Shown: positions 25,391 through 35,699, numbered from the stretch's first letter. The stretch is 64,000 bases of DNA from Sulfurirhabdus autotrophica (GCF_004346685.1 NZ_SMCO01000013.1:1-64000), one strand, 5' to 3'. A program made the numbers and translations. Notes: generated by a model from the letters alone, not told the origin.

Positions 25391-26155
25391 TCAATTGGTT
25401 AACCCAAGCACTTCGCAGGCATTACGCAATGTCATAGCCGCAAATTCAGCTAATTCCATTTCCCGCAGGGTAGCTATTTCTAACGCAATTTGCGGCAAAT
25501 ATTCAGGGCTATTACGTTGTTTGTAGGCAAAGCTGGGGGGCATATCTGGTGCGTCTGTTTCCAGCACTATGGCCTCTATGGGTAAATCCACAACTAATCT
25601 GCGCAAATTCAAAGCACGCGAATAGGTGATAGTCCCGCCAAATCCCAACTTGAAACCCAGCTTGATAAGTTCGTTTGCTTGCTGTTGACTGCCATTGAAA
25701 GCATGGGCGATGCCGCCTTTAACACGATAACGGCGCAATTGCTTCAAAATCTGATCATTTGCCCTGCGCACGTGGAGCAGCACAGGCAAATCAAATTCTT
25801 TTGCAATTTTAAGCTGCTCTACAAAGTAATGTTCCTGAATTGCTGGATCAAGGTCCGGCACAAAAAAATCCAACCCAATTTCACCCACTGCTACGGGCTT
25901 AAACTGCGCTATTGCATCACGCAATAATTGCAGATGTTCCGGACGATGCTTATGGATATACATGGGGTGCATACCCAATGCCGGCATACATTGAGGATAA
26001 CGTTGGCACACTTCCAGCACTGCCTTGAAATTAGCTTGCTCCACGGCGGGAATCACAATCTTTTCCACGCCATTAGCGAGGGCGGTTTGCATCACGGTAT
26101 CGCGATCAGCTTCAAACTCAGCTGCATCGAGATGGCAATGGGTATCGATCCACAT
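25391..26155 (-). CDS. tatD: TatD-family metal-dependent hydrolase/DNase
   Basis: 254 residues. Metal ligands of the TIM-barrel amidohydrolase type: DTHCHLD (5-10), GEIGLD (about 92), LHVRRA (about 128), HAFNGS (about 151) and ETDAPD (about 200). TatD proteins are 3'-5' exonucleases or deoxyribonucleases; YcfH/TatD subfamily choice is not possible here. Starts 4 bases after the P-type ATPase stop on the same strand, so likely co-translated with it, an unusual pairing. Confidence 0.93.
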   Translation of the reverse strand: MWIDTHCHLDAAEFEADRDTVMQTALANGVEKIVIPAVEQANFKAVLEVCQRYPQCMPALGMHPMYIHKHRPEHLQLLRDAIAQFKPVAVGEIGLDFFVPDLDPAIQEHYFVEQLKIAKEFDLPVLLHVRRANDQILKQLRRYRVKGGIAHAFNGSQQQANELIKLGFKLGFGGTITYSRALNLRRLVVDLPIEAIVLETDAPDMPPSFAYKQRNSPEYLPQIALEIATLREMELAEFAAMTLRNACEVLGLTN

Positions 26156-26159
26156 GGGT

Positions 26160-28826
26160 TTATTCTACCCCATTCCGGTACAGGACACCTTTTCGTACCA
26201 ACCATTTCTCCATTTCCACCGCCAAAAACACGACAAATGATAAAGCCAGGCATAATCCAAGTTCGTAGGCATCCAGTGCTTCAGTTTTAAATATTGGCTG
26301 CAAAAAGGGGACATAAATAGTTGCCATCTGCAGAGCAAAAGTGAGCACTACTGCACCCAACAACAAAGGATTAGAAAAAATGCCTTGTTTAAACAGGGAT
26401 TCTTTTTCAGAACGAATGACCATTACATGCCCCATCTGCGATAAACATAACACCGTAAATACCATGGTCTGCCAATGGGCAGAACCGGTATGAATTGCCC
26501 AGGCTTGGGTAACCAGCGAAACGCCCCCCATCAGTAATCCCACCCACAACATATGTTGCCACATCCCATGGGCAAAAATACTCTCCTGAGGCGGGCGTGG
26601 TTTGCGCCGCATAATACCTTTTTCTGCCGGCTCTGCTGTCAAAGCAAGCCCTGGCAACCCGTCAGTCACCAGATTAATCCATAGAATATGAATGGGCAGC
26701 AACGGAATCGGCAAGCCCAAAAATGGCGCAAGAAAAATAGTCCACACCTCACCTGCGTTACTGGTCATGGTGTATTTGATGAATTTACGGATATTGTCGA
26801 AAATACGCCGACCTTCACGTATTGCATGCACGATGGTGGTGAAATTATCGTCCAGCAGCACCAGAGCAGAAGCTTCGCGAGCGACGTCCGTTCCGCCTTT
26901 ACCCATGGCTATGCCAATGTCCGCACGCTTTAATGCGGGGGCGTCATTCACGCCATCCCCTGTCATCGCGACAAACTCCCCTTTATCCTGCAGGGCACGC
27001 ACAATCTCGATTTTTTGCTGAGGGTCAACCCGTGCGTAAACACGAATATCAAGCACTTGCGTTTCAAACTCTGCCAGCGTGAGCTGAGAAAGTGCAGGGC
27101 CAGTGATGACTTTACCGCCATCGGAAATGATGCCCAATCTTGTGGCAATGGCTCTTGCGGTGGCGGGGTGGTCGCCGGTAATCATCACCGGGACAATACC
27201 TGCTGTCTGGCACATGGTAACGGCTTCTTTCGCTTCATGTCGGGGCGGGTCCATCATGCCGATCAAGCCAAGCAATACCAGATTACTTTCTATTTCCTCT
27301 GCCTGATCGACACTCGGCAGTTCAGGCCAAATCCGGTAAGCAACGGCCAGCACGCGCAGCCCATCAGCTGCCATACGCTCGGCAGCTTCCAACATTTCAG
27401 TTACTGAAAATACCATTTCACCTTCGGAAGTCAACATCCCTGCGCAGCGTGGAAGCACACTTTCTGGCGCACCTTTGGTAAAAGAGACTGCGCCCTGCTT
27501 CTCCTGGTGGAAAGTGGTCATACGTTTACGATCAGAATCAAAAGGCAGTTCCAGCAAACGCGGTGAATCTACTTCCAACACTGCTTTTTCAAATCCTGCA
27601 TCCAGTGCAGCAACATACAAGGCCACTTCGGTCGGGTCACCACTGGGTTTCCCATGTCGCCCATGACTCGCATCATTGCTTAATGCCAAGGCTTTTAACA
27701 GCAGCGACCCGACTTTACTGTGCGCCTGGTCTTTCCATTCACGCAACAACTGGCCATCGACAAACATTTCTTCCACTTGCATCTTGTTCTGGGTCAGCGT
27801 GCCGGTTTTATCGGTACAAATATAAGTCACGGAGCCCAGCGTTTCCACCGCAGGCAATCGGCGAACCAACGCATGCTGCTTCACCATTTTACGCGCACCC
27901 AAAGCAAGCGAAATAGTCACAACTGCAGGCAACGCTTCAGGAATAGCGGCTACCGCCAGACTGATTGCCGTAAGAAACATGAGCACTGGTGATTCACCGC
28001 GCATAACCCCCACGACAAACACAATGGCACAAATTGCCAATACAACCAGTGCAAGTCGCTTGCCAAATTTCGCCAGCCGTTTTTGCAAAGGGGTTTTGAT
28101 TTCTCCTGCGCCTTGTAACGAAGCCGCAATTTTACCGAGTTCGGAATCCATCCCGGTTGCCACTGCTATGCCCAACCCCCGTCCGTAAGTGACTATCGTG
28201 CCTTTATAGGCAAGATTTTTACGGTCACCCAGGGGTAACAATTTTTCATCCAGCGTGGCGATATGTTTTTCGACCGTCATCGACTCACCGGTCAACGCAG
28301 CTTCATCAACCTTGAGTTGCGCAACTTCCAGTAACCGTAAATCTGCAGGGACGATATTTCCTGCTTCCAGCATCACGACATCGCCCGGCACAATCTCGCT
28401 GGCAGGTAATTCCAGCGGCACACCATCCCGCAACACCTTTGCACTTACCGCAGACATTGCATGCAACGCTGCCATCGCGCGCTCTGCGCGGAATTCCTGC
28501 ACAAAGCCAATGACTGCATTCAGAAAAACAATGACGACAATGGCTATCGTATCTTTTACATCACCGATCATGCCGGAAATAACGGCAGCACCAATCAGCA
28601 CCAGAATCATGAAATCCGAAAACTGGTCGACGATCATGCGCAGCAGGCTACGTTTAGGTTTTTCTTGCAGTACATTGGGTCCATGCTGCTGTAATCGGTC
28701 TTCAGCCTCTGCAGCAGATAAGCCCGATTGGGCATGGGTTTTAAGTTTGCGGGCGGCATCCTCTACCGACATATCATGCCAGGAAGGTGATGGGTGAGAT
28801 TTGATGTGTGATGGCTGATTTATCAT
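26160..28826 (-). CDS. P2A-type cation (calcium-like) P-type ATPase
   Basis: 888 residues, ten-helix P-type ATPase. Landmarks: TGES phosphatase loop (179-182), PEALP in helix 4 (296-300), the phosphorylation site DKTGTLTQNK (D339), TGDGVNDAPALK hinge, and NLVTDGLPGLAL in helix 6. The PEALP and NLVTDGLP motifs place it with SERCA/PacL-like Ca2+ pumps rather than heavy-metal P1B pumps (no CPx). Some relatives carry Mn2+ or Na+, so the ion is not certain. A Na/Ca-type antiporter gene lies immediately upstream on the same strand. Confidence 0.92.
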   Translation of the reverse strand: MINQPSHIKSHPSPSWHDMSVEDAARKLKTHAQSGLSAAEAEDRLQQHGPNVLQEKPKRSLLRMIVDQFSDFMILVLIGAAVISGMIGDVKDTIAIVVIVFLNAVIGFVQEFRAERAMAALHAMSAVSAKVLRDGVPLELPASEIVPGDVVMLEAGNIVPADLRLLEVAQLKVDEAALTGESMTVEKHIATLDEKLLPLGDRKNLAYKGTIVTYGRGLGIAVATGMDSELGKIAASLQGAGEIKTPLQKRLAKFGKRLALVVLAICAIVFVVGVMRGESPVLMFLTAISLAVAAIPEALPAVVTISLALGARKMVKQHALVRRLPAVETLGSVTYICTDKTGTLTQNKMQVEEMFVDGQLLREWKDQAHSKVGSLLLKALALSNDASHGRHGKPSGDPTEVALYVAALDAGFEKAVLEVDSPRLLELPFDSDRKRMTTFHQEKQGAVSFTKGAPESVLPRCAGMLTSEGEMVFSVTEMLEAAERMAADGLRVLAVAYRIWPELPSVDQAEEIESNLVLLGLIGMMDPPRHEAKEAVTMCQTAGIVPVMITGDHPATARAIATRLGIISDGGKVITGPALSQLTLAEFETQVLDIRVYARVDPQQKIEIVRALQDKGEFVAMTGDGVNDAPALKRADIGIAMGKGGTDVAREASALVLLDDNFTTIVHAIREGRRIFDNIRKFIKYTMTSNAGEVWTIFLAPFLGLPIPLLPIHILWINLVTDGLPGLALTAEPAEKGIMRRKPRPPQESIFAHGMWQHMLWVGLLMGGVSLVTQAWAIHTGSAHWQTMVFTVLCLSQMGHVMVIRSEKESLFKQGIFSNPLLLGAVVLTFALQMATIYVPFLQPIFKTEALDAYELGLCLALSFVVFLAVEMEKWLVRKGVLYRNGVE

Positions 28827-28900
28827 AAGCGCAACTTACCTCAAAATTCTTTCATTGCTACTGCATGGATTTTCCATTCAGTAACACAAATCCTTGCCGA

Positions 28901-29959
28901 TTAATTAGCGTAAAGATAAATCACATACGTATTCAGCAGGTAGAGTGAAAACAAGAACAGGCTGGCCCAGCCAACCGTTTTAAAAACCCGGGCTTTAGGC
29001 CTGTAAAGCAACCCGATGATCGCCACGCCCGTCATCATCATGGCAGAAAGCGCCGTTACCGCATGGGACTGTGATGTATGGGAAAGCAGCGGACCAGGCA
29101 GGTACAAAATATCGTCTATCGCCAGAATCAATATATCGAAGAGGTTGCTTCCCAGCACATTGCCGATGGCCATATCAATGGCACCTATGCGTAATGCGCC
29201 TATCGTGACAGCCAGCTCCGGCACAGAAGTTGCAAATGCAACAAAAAGGGTTCCCACAAAACTCTCATGCCACTCCATTAACGTAGCAATCGTTTTACCC
29301 ACGAATGGCAGCCATAATGCTGCCGCCACCACCATACCGGCAGCACCGGCGTAGCGTAAACTCGCTTGTTTAAGCGTCAGACCAGGGTACCGTTCAGCCG
29401 CACCTTCCACAGCCGCACTCATATGTTCACGCTCGTAACGAAACACCGTGCGCATAGCCACTGCGTAGATCAGAATAATAATCGGTGTATAGACACCAAC
29501 ATGCCAGAATGACGGCATGTTACCGTTGGCAGATAGCAACATATTGAAGCCCGCAAAGCCAATCAACAACACACCAAAACCCGCCGAAAGTACGTGCCCC
29601 TGGCTAGCACGGGTATAAACAGATTCCTTGCGGTAAAGAAAGTCCAGCACCACAATAATCAGCAAATTAAACACACAACTACCCAAGACATCACCTACTG
29701 CAATATCTGGTGTATTGGCAAAGCCAACCGCACTCACCCCGGTAACCAGTTCAGGCAGTGAAGTCACCGTCGCCATGAGAATCAGGCCAATCCAGGTCCC
29801 TCCCATACCCGTTTTCTCGGCAATCACATCGCCGTAGTGAGACAACTTGACGCCACCCCAGCCTATCAAGACAAGACATACTGCAAATTGAATCCAGGCG
29901 CTGGCCAAACCAAACATTGTCCACTCCATTAATGACAACAAACAGGATAAAACTGTCAC
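28901..29959 (-). CDS. CaCA-family sodium/calcium-type antiporter
   Basis: 352 residues, about ten helices in two inverted halves. Both alpha-repeat signatures are seen: TVTSLPELVTG with GDVLGSCVFNLL in the first half and FATSVPELAVT with GNVLGSNLFDI in the second. These match YrbG-like Ca2+/cation antiporters. It precedes the P2A ATPase by 74 bases, so the two probably form an ion-efflux unit. In-frame Met codons at residues 11 and 15 are alternative starts. Confidence 0.9.
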   Translation of the reverse strand: MTVLSCLLSLMEWTMFGLASAWIQFAVCLVLIGWGGVKLSHYGDVIAEKTGMGGTWIGLILMATVTSLPELVTGVSAVGFANTPDIAVGDVLGSCVFNLLIIVVLDFLYRKESVYTRASQGHVLSAGFGVLLIGFAGFNMLLSANGNMPSFWHVGVYTPIIILIYAVAMRTVFRYEREHMSAAVEGAAERYPGLTLKQASLRYAGAAGMVVAAALWLPFVGKTIATLMEWHESFVGTLFVAFATSVPELAVTIGALRIGAIDMAIGNVLGSNLFDILILAIDDILYLPGPLLSHTSQSHAVTALSAMMMTGVAIIGLLYRPKARVFKTVGWASLFLFSLYLLNTYVIYLYAN

Positions 29960-30226
29960 TCATATGCTACTTCAGCATTTTCTAATTATAGGATGCATGG
30001 GAAACGGTTTTTGAGCAAATTGGTCTTTCCCAAATTTTGGTTGGAGTGTGCGGCTTGACAGCTCATTGCCGCCAGTACATTATGACTTTAAAAATGACGT
30101 TATTCTAACTGTCACCATAACATAAAACGCTAAGTTAGAATTCCGTGGACAATACTGCTCTAAACTCAAACTATTTTGTATGCGCTTGAATTCTATCTTT
30201 TATATTACTTTGATTGAATACCTTAT

Positions 30227-30886
30227 ATGAAGAAATTATTTGCATTACCCCCTATTGTAATGGGCGCTTTATTCATGCTTATTTCTAACAACAATGTTTG
30301 GGCTGAAATATATAAATACACAGACGCTCAGGGAGGCGTTCACTATTCGCAAACCAAACCTGAAGCACAAACACCAACAAAAGTTATGAAAATAAATACA
30401 GCGCCCGCTAATAAACCTGAGGCCGTAACATCTATGACGCCAAACGAACCACTGACAGAAAGTTGTGAACATGGCGACTCATTTACCAGAGACAAAAAAG
30501 TATTTTGTTGCAACTCTAGATGCTTACGTGACCGGATTGAAAAAGGGCTGGAATACAGTTGTGCCGACCCACGCTGCCACCAGGCAGCGTCTCAAATAAA
30601 ACAGGAAATTACGCTGCGAGACCAAAAAGAAAAAGATGAGGCATCAGCAAAAGCAAATGCCATCAGAGAAGAAAAAATGATAACGGCAAGAGACAAAAAA
30701 ATTGTAGATGACTGCAATAAACGACATGAAATATATTGCAATAATAGCGCTGAAAACATTGTGAAGGCACAGCAAGAAGAAGCCAAAAGAATTGAGGAAC
30801 TAGATCGAGAAAACCGGGAAGAAAAAATCCGAAATCGTGGCAAAAATCTTCCACGTTATAACAAAAATGATATTTATATTAACTAG
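30227..30886 (+). CDS. DUF4124-domain exported protein
   Basis: 219 residues. A signal peptide ends near NVWAE and is followed by the DUF4124 pattern IYKYTDAQGGVHYSQTKP. The rest is highly charged and helical (Lys/Glu-rich coiled-coil-like 125-205) with six cysteines between about 80 and 122 (CCNSRCLRDR, CADPRCHQ) that could form disulfides. Function of DUF4124 is not known. Single gene, convergent with mutY. Confidence 0.82.
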   Translation: MKKLFALPPIVMGALFMLISNNNVWAEIYKYTDAQGGVHYSQTKPEAQTPTKVMKINTAPANKPEAVTSMTPNEPLTESCEHGDSFTRDKKVFCCNSRCLRDRIEKGLEYSCADPRCHQAASQIKQEITLRDQKEKDEASAKANAIREEKMITARDKKIVDDCNKRHEIYCNNSAENIVKAQQEEAKRIEELDRENREEKIRNRGKNLPRYNKNDIYIN

Positions 30887-30896
30887 CCTCTCAGAC

Positions 30897-30924
30897 ACCC
30901 CCTTTGCATTACCGAGGAGGGGGT
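30897..30924. terminator. Weak terminator-like hairpin between convergent genes
   Basis: ACCCCC (30897-30902) can pair with GGGGGT (30919-30924), loop 16 bases. No T-run on either strand, so function is doubtful. Confidence 0.3.
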
Positions 30925-30942
30925 CGCATATATGTATACGCG

Positions 30943-32013
30943 TTAAATCCCTCCCCCCTTAATCTGCAACAACAACTTGCGTACAGGAGCGGGAATTGCC
31001 GCATCTACTGCATCATCAATTGACAACCACAGTCCGTTAGGAAGTGCACCCTTGTTTGACAGTTTACCGAGGTGCAACAAGTGGGGGGAAATCAGCAATT
31101 TGTAATGGGTAAACGTATGTTCAAGAATGGGTAAAGTCTCTGTGCTTTGCACTGAAACCTTGAACTGTTCGTGACTGAATTTTTCGGCAACTTCACCCAC
31201 AGCCATTTCCGGGAAGCTCCATAACCCACCCCAAATACCTTTTGATGGTCGTTTTTCCAGAAACAATTCGTCGTTGTGAATCATCATCAGCATCCCGATT
31301 TGCTTAGTCGGTATGGCTTTTTTTTGTTTGCGCGTAGGTAATTCAGCAACCCGCTGATCGCGAAAAGCGACGCAACTTTTTTGCAGGGGACATACCGGAC
31401 ATTCCGGGCGACTGCGGGAGCAAATACTCGCACCTAAATCCATCACAGCCTGGGTATACACTTCAATATCAGATGAGGGAAGAATGGACTCGGCTATTTT
31501 CCACAAATTGTTTTCGATTTTTTTTTCGCCGGGATAGCCTTCAACCCCAAAGTAACGCGCCAGCACCCGCTTGACGTTACCATCCAGGATGGCAAAACGC
31601 TTGCCGAAGGCAAAGGCGCTGATTGCTGCAGCAGTGGAGCGCCCAATTCCGGGCAGCGCGATGATTTGCTCAAAATGGTGAGGAAATTGCCCTTGGTGCT
31701 GTTCGGCAATGGCTTTGGCAGCGCGGTGCAAATTACGCGCGCGCGAGTAATATCCTAAACCACTCCAATGCTGTAATACAACATCCTCATCTGCATCTGC
31801 AAGATGGGCTATATCAGGAAAGCGTTCCAGAAAGCGGGCATAATAAGGAATAACCGTGCCCACCTGGGTTTGTTGCAACATGATTTCTGAAAGCCATACG
31901 CGATAGGGGTCGCGGGTTTTCTGCCAAGGTAGATCATGGCGGCCGTGCAGCTTTTGCCATGCAATAATGCTACTGGAGAATTCGTGCATACAAATAAGTG
32001 GCTTACCGGCCAA
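30943..32013 (-). CDS. mutY: A/G-specific adenine DNA glycosylase
   Basis: 356 residues. MutY removes adenine mispaired with 8-oxoguanine. Seen: helix-hairpin-helix with LPGIGRSTAAAI, catalytic E43 (LSEIMLQQTQ) and D144 (LDGNVKRV), and the [4Fe-4S] loop C198-x6-C205-x2-C208-x5-C214. A NUDIX-like C-terminal domain (about 230-350) recognises 8-oxoG. TTG 32013 has AAGGA four bases upstream inside the asmA gene; ATG 31989 is an alternative start. Overlaps the upstream AsmA gene by 11 bases if TTG is used. Confidence 0.95.
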   Translation of the reverse strand: MAGKPLICMHEFSSSIIAWQKLHGRHDLPWQKTRDPYRVWLSEIMLQQTQVGTVIPYYARFLERFPDIAHLADADEDVVLQHWSGLGYYSRARNLHRAAKAIAEQHQGQFPHHFEQIIALPGIGRSTAAAISAFAFGKRFAILDGNVKRVLARYFGVEGYPGEKKIENNLWKIAESILPSSDIEVYTQAVMDLGASICSRSRPECPVCPLQKSCVAFRDQRVAELPTRKQKKAIPTKQIGMLMMIHNDELFLEKRPSKGIWGGLWSFPEMAVGEVAEKFSHEQFKVSVQSTETLPILEHTFTHYKLLISPHLLHLGKLSNKGALPNGLWLSIDDAVDAAIPAPVRKLLLQIKGGGI

Positions 32014-34219
32014 ACAGTCCTTTCAGCTGGCCTTTCAACTCATCTTGCAACTTTGTTTTAATTTCTTCCTTTTTCTCTTCCACCTTGGCTTTGACTGCTT
32101 CTGATGCCAACGCATTAAAATCAATATTGTATTTCAGGGCATCAAATGGGCCAGACAAACGCACCGGCACAGTAATGCCCCGTAATGCACCAGAGTCTGC
32201 CCCGCCCTGACCTTCAAGTGAACCGACCACAGTCGCCTTTGCCAGATAATTGATACTGCTTTGGCCAATATTGATATCACCATCACCCCCCAGGCGCAAT
32301 AAAGGAGATTTCATGAACAGATCATTATTGTGGGCAATGCCATTGCGAATATTAAAACTCGCCTTCAATTCAGAAAAATCGGTTTTTTCAGCTGCATTGG
32401 CCGCCTGTGTCTGTTCACCTTTCAACGCACCCAGCTTTGCTTTTGCATTGCGTAATGTTGCCGCCACATTGATCCCTTTAATTGCGCCATCGACAAGATT
32501 CATTGACGCATTCCCGCTTAATGATTTTTTCATGGCACTGACTGTCGCTCCCGAAGCTGCCACATCCATTGAGACAGTACCTCTACCTTCCAGCATATCT
32601 TTGTCTGTCAGGTCTTTCAGCAAAGGCCCGACGCTTACACCTCGCAAATTCTGTTTTACCGTAAACTGAGGGGTGTCTTTTGCAACTACACTCACCGCTC
32701 CATCCATGCTGCCCTGATACAGATTGGCCGAAAGCGGTTTCACATCCAGTTTGCCACCTACGGCTTTCACATCCAACCGGACATTACTGGATTTGATATT
32801 GGACACTTTAAGCGTCCCGACTCGTAGGCTTCCAGTAGCATTCAGCGTTTTAAGCGCAGACAGATCCATTGGCTTTTCTGGCTCAGCTGTTTTTGGCTTT
32901 GCTTCCTTGGGTAAATAGCGATCTACATCCAGTTGATCAATTGCCACGTCAAAGCGGTAGGCTGGAGATGCAAACTGAGTCATGCCCAGCTTGGCCTGAA
33001 TGTTGCTATCATCCAGTTTGCTTGTCATATTAAGCGCAACATCCTGTTTCTTTAAATCAGCATGTGCGTCTCCGTACAAGGCCACGACCATTTGCCCTTT
33101 GGGTAACTTCGGATTACTGACAGTCAGATTTGCCACCAGCTTTGCCAGGTCAAATCGCTGCGTGTCCATATTACCTGCAAATGGGCTCGTCAATTTACCT
33201 TTGATGGCATTTTCGCCCTGTTTGCCATCCACATCCAACTCAATGTTCGCGGCCTTGAAAGCTTTTCCAGTCCCTTCCATAGCAGCCACAGTCAGCACTG
33301 CTTTAATAGCGCCTTTAACCTGTTCTATATTGGTTTCCAGCGTGATTTTATCGCTAAACACCTTTTCTTTGGTCAACTCGATTTTAGGAGCATCCAGTTT
33401 CAACTTAATTTTGTCGCTACCACGCATACCACTGATTGTTGATTTAAGTCCTTTCGCTATGAATTCTGCCGTTTCTGGCTTTGCATCCACATCGCCTTTC
33501 AAGCCAATATCAAGGTTAGAAAATCCGGCAGCGTCACCTTTTATATTCAAATCCAGGCCGTCCATTGCGTAATGCTTTTTCTCCAGCTCAAATAACAGTC
33601 CGGTATCCAGTTTTACATGGGCCTTAACTTGTGGCTTATCCATCTGACCATTGAAATCCAGTGAAATGTCAGTCTTAGTTGCATCTCTCAGGCGCCCGCT
33701 TCTCATGCCAAATTCACTGACTGAAAGCTTGCGTCCTTCCATCTGATCATCGAATGAAAATGTACTATTTGAAATTTTTACGCCATCAATATCAAACTTC
33801 AGCTGCTCTGATTCCTCTTCTTTTTTTATCAGATCATCAATATTGGTCGTGCCATCCTTGAAACGCACCAGTTTCGCCCGTGCACCATCTACGGTTACAT
33901 GATCAACCACCAGTGACTTTTTCAACAATGGCAACCATTCAACATAAAGCTTTACGCCATCAACTGCAGCAAACTCCGCTGTCCCGTTATGCTCACTCAG
34001 GGATACCTTACCCAGATTAAGTCCCAGCTTGGGAAACAAAGCTAATTTAATATCCCCTGCCAATGTTAACGTGCGCTGTTTTTTCTCTTGAACCATTTTC
34101 ACGATTAATGGCTTATAGTCGTTAGGGTTAACCACAAACGCGACAGTGACCAGTAGCAACGCAAAAATAACGGCCAGAGAAACAACCGTGATCAGGATAT
34201 ATTTCAGCGTTTTATTCAT
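32003..34219 (-). CDS. AsmA-family protein
   Basis: 738 residues. One N-terminal transmembrane helix (about 7-30) and a long strand-rich periplasmic region with the AsmA N-terminal pattern (NPNDYKPLI, LTLAGDIKLALFPKLGLNLGKVSLSE) and the C-terminal AsmA domain (GRGTVSMDVAASG, LVDGAIKGINVA). AsmA-like proteins are thought to bridge inner and outer membranes for lipid traffic. C-terminus is Lys-rich. Upstream of mutY on the minus strand, an order seen in other betaproteobacteria. Confidence 0.92.
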   Translation of the reverse strand: MNKTLKYILITVVSLAVIFALLLVTVAFVVNPNDYKPLIVKMVQEKKQRTLTLAGDIKLALFPKLGLNLGKVSLSEHNGTAEFAAVDGVKLYVEWLPLLKKSLVVDHVTVDGARAKLVRFKDGTTNIDDLIKKEEESEQLKFDIDGVKISNSTFSFDDQMEGRKLSVSEFGMRSGRLRDATKTDISLDFNGQMDKPQVKAHVKLDTGLLFELEKKHYAMDGLDLNIKGDAAGFSNLDIGLKGDVDAKPETAEFIAKGLKSTISGMRGSDKIKLKLDAPKIELTKEKVFSDKITLETNIEQVKGAIKAVLTVAAMEGTGKAFKAANIELDVDGKQGENAIKGKLTSPFAGNMDTQRFDLAKLVANLTVSNPKLPKGQMVVALYGDAHADLKKQDVALNMTSKLDDSNIQAKLGMTQFASPAYRFDVAIDQLDVDRYLPKEAKPKTAEPEKPMDLSALKTLNATGSLRVGTLKVSNIKSSNVRLDVKAVGGKLDVKPLSANLYQGSMDGAVSVVAKDTPQFTVKQNLRGVSVGPLLKDLTDKDMLEGRGTVSMDVAASGATVSAMKKSLSGNASMNLVDGAIKGINVAATLRNAKAKLGALKGEQTQAANAAEKTDFSELKASFNIRNGIAHNNDLFMKSPLLRLGGDGDINIGQSSINYLAKATVVGSLEGQGGADSGALRGITVPVRLSGPFDALKYNIDFNALASEAVKAKVEEKKEEIKTKLQDELKGQLKGLFGR

Positions 34220-34300
34220 TTAGTTTCCTGAATTGCGAAAAATCGAGTAATTAATCTGATGACTACTTTCAATATAGTAGCGATTACGGTAAGAGATGAG

Positions 34301-34374
34301 TGGAGCGGGTGAAGGGAATCGAACCCTCGTATGCAGCTTGGGAAGCTGCCGTTCTACCATTGAACTACACCCGC
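34301..34374 (-). tRNA. tRNA-Gly (anticodon CCC)
   Basis: 74 bases with encoded CCA. On the minus strand the acceptor GCGGGTG pairs with CACCCGC. The anticodon stem GCAGC/GCTGC holds the loop TTCCCAA, so the anticodon is CCC, as in glyU of E. coli. T-arm AGGGTTCGATTCCCT is intact. It reads GGG codons. It lies alone between asmA and thiS. Confidence 0.97.
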
Positions 34375-34611
34375 GTTTCCGGTAATTTTACGTTGGTTCC
34401 TGCCTTTACTCAACTGCCATACTTATAATGACATGACAAAACCACTCACCATGCGATAGACACTTACCATTTTCTATTGATTCCGGGCAAATCGAAATAA
34501 AAGTCCGGCACGGGTAAATGCTTTGCTGCAGTTTCGTTCTATCTTTGCACTTCTGCCACATGGTAAAATGAAATCTGTTTATTATTTTATCGATTCCGCG
34601 AGTAACTGAAG

Positions 34612-34815
34612 TTGATTGAATTAACCGTTAATGGCACACAACATACTTTCCAGCAAAACCTGAACATGTCTCAATTGCTGGAACAAATGGATCTGGTGGG
34701 TAAACGCGTTGCTATCGAGCGCAATGGTGAGATCGTCCCACGCAGCCAATTTGGAGAAGTGCAGCTTGCTTCAGGCGACCAGCTGGAGATTGTGGTTGCA
34801 GTAGGTGGCGGTTAG
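34612..34815 (+). CDS. thiS: Sulfur carrier protein ThiS
   Basis: 67 residues from TTG 34612. Ubiquitin-like fold with FGEVQLASGDQLEIVVAVGGG; the terminal Gly-Gly receives sulfur as thiocarboxylate for thiazole synthesis in thiamine biosynthesis. An extra third Gly ends the chain here. No ATG alternative exists. No TPP riboswitch (THI box CTGAGA) is visible in the 230 bases upstream. thiG follows after 60 bases. Confidence 0.93.
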   Translation: MIELTVNGTQHTFQQNLNMSQLLEQMDLVGKRVAIERNGEIVPRSQFGEVQLASGDQLEIVVAVGGG

Positions 34816-34875
34816 TTTTCCAGTCCAAATCAATCTTATTCACCCCGCAGATCAACGTTAATTATCAGGATCAAC

Positions 34876-35673
34876 ATGGACCAACTCGTTATAGCAGGCA
34901 AAACTTACCAATCACGCTTACTGGTAGGTACCGGCAAATATAAAGACTTTGACGAAACCCGCAAGGCCATTGAAGCCAGCGGAGCAGAAATTGTGACGGT
35001 GGCTATCCGCCGTACCAATATCGGGCAGAACGCCAATGAACCCAGCCTGCTGGATGCGGTACCCCCTTCAAAATATACCTATCTGCCGAATACCGCTGGC
35101 TGCTACTCTGCGGATGATGCTGTGCGGACGCTGCGTTTAGCGCGTGAACTACTTGATGGGCATGATCTGGTCAAACTGGAAGTACTGGGTGACCCGCATA
35201 CGCTTTATCCAAACGTAGTAGAAACCATCAAGGCAGCTGAAACCTTGATCAAAGATGGATTTAAAGTCATGGTTTATACCAGCGACGACCCGATCATAGC
35301 CAAGCAACTGGAAGATATGGGCTGCGTTGCTGTGATGCCATTGGCTTCGCTGATCGGCTCTGGAATGGGTATTCTGAATCCATGGAATTTGCAGATCATC
35401 ATTGAAAACGCAAAAATCCCAGTGATTGTTGATGCTGGAGTAGGTACTGCTTCGGATGCTGCCATTGCCATGGAACTGGGCTGCGCTGGCGTACTCATGA
35501 ACACTGCCATAGCAGCCGCACAAAACCCGGTACTCATGGCCTCTGCCATGAACAAGGCGGTTCAGGCAGGTCGAGAAGCTTATCTGGCAGGCCGTATGCC
35601 GAAAAAACTTTATTCTGCCAGCCCAAGCTCACCTACCACCGGCATGATAAGCGGCACAAACAAAGCGGCATGA
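34876..35673 (+). CDS. thiG: Thiazole synthase
   Basis: 265 residues, TIM barrel. ThiG condenses 1-deoxyxylulose 5-phosphate, dehydroglycine/glycine imine and ThiS-thiocarboxylate to thiazole phosphate. Seen: [24 protein letters not shown], the Schiff-base Lys in [10 protein letters not shown] (about residue 98), [12 protein letters not shown] and [22 protein letters not shown] before the ATG. Likely in an operon with thiS. trmB follows further on, after a minus-strand gene. Confidence 0.96.
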   Translation: MDQLVIAGKTYQSRLLVGTGKYKDFDETRKAIEASGAEIVTVAIRRTNIGQNANEPSLLDAVPPSKYTYLPNTAGCYSADDAVRTLRLARELLDGHDLVKLEVLGDPHTLYPNVVETIKAAETLIKDGFKVMVYTSDDPIIAKQLEDMGCVAVMPLASLIGSGMGILNPWNLQIIIENAKIPVIVDAGVGTASDAAIAMELGCAGVLMNTAIAAAQNPVLMASAMNKAVQAGREAYLAGRMPKKLYSASPSSPTTGMISGTNKAA

Positions 35674-35699
35674 AATTAAATTCCATTCAAACTACCCTG

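Noticed and set aside
28255-28797. 180-residue plus-strand frame opposite the P-type ATPase gene
   Set aside because: It is wholly antisense to a strongly conserved gene, low in complexity (Ser/Thr/Ala-rich) and matches no family.
33000-33572. 190-residue plus-strand frame opposite the AsmA gene
   Set aside because: Antisense to a conserved gene and with the Ser/Leu-rich composition expected from a shadow frame.
34380-34611. TPP riboswitch or promoter upstream of thiS
   Set aside because: No CTGAGA or other THI-box core is visible. TTGCAC and TAAAAT at 34545 and 34564 are only 13 bases apart, too close for sigma70.
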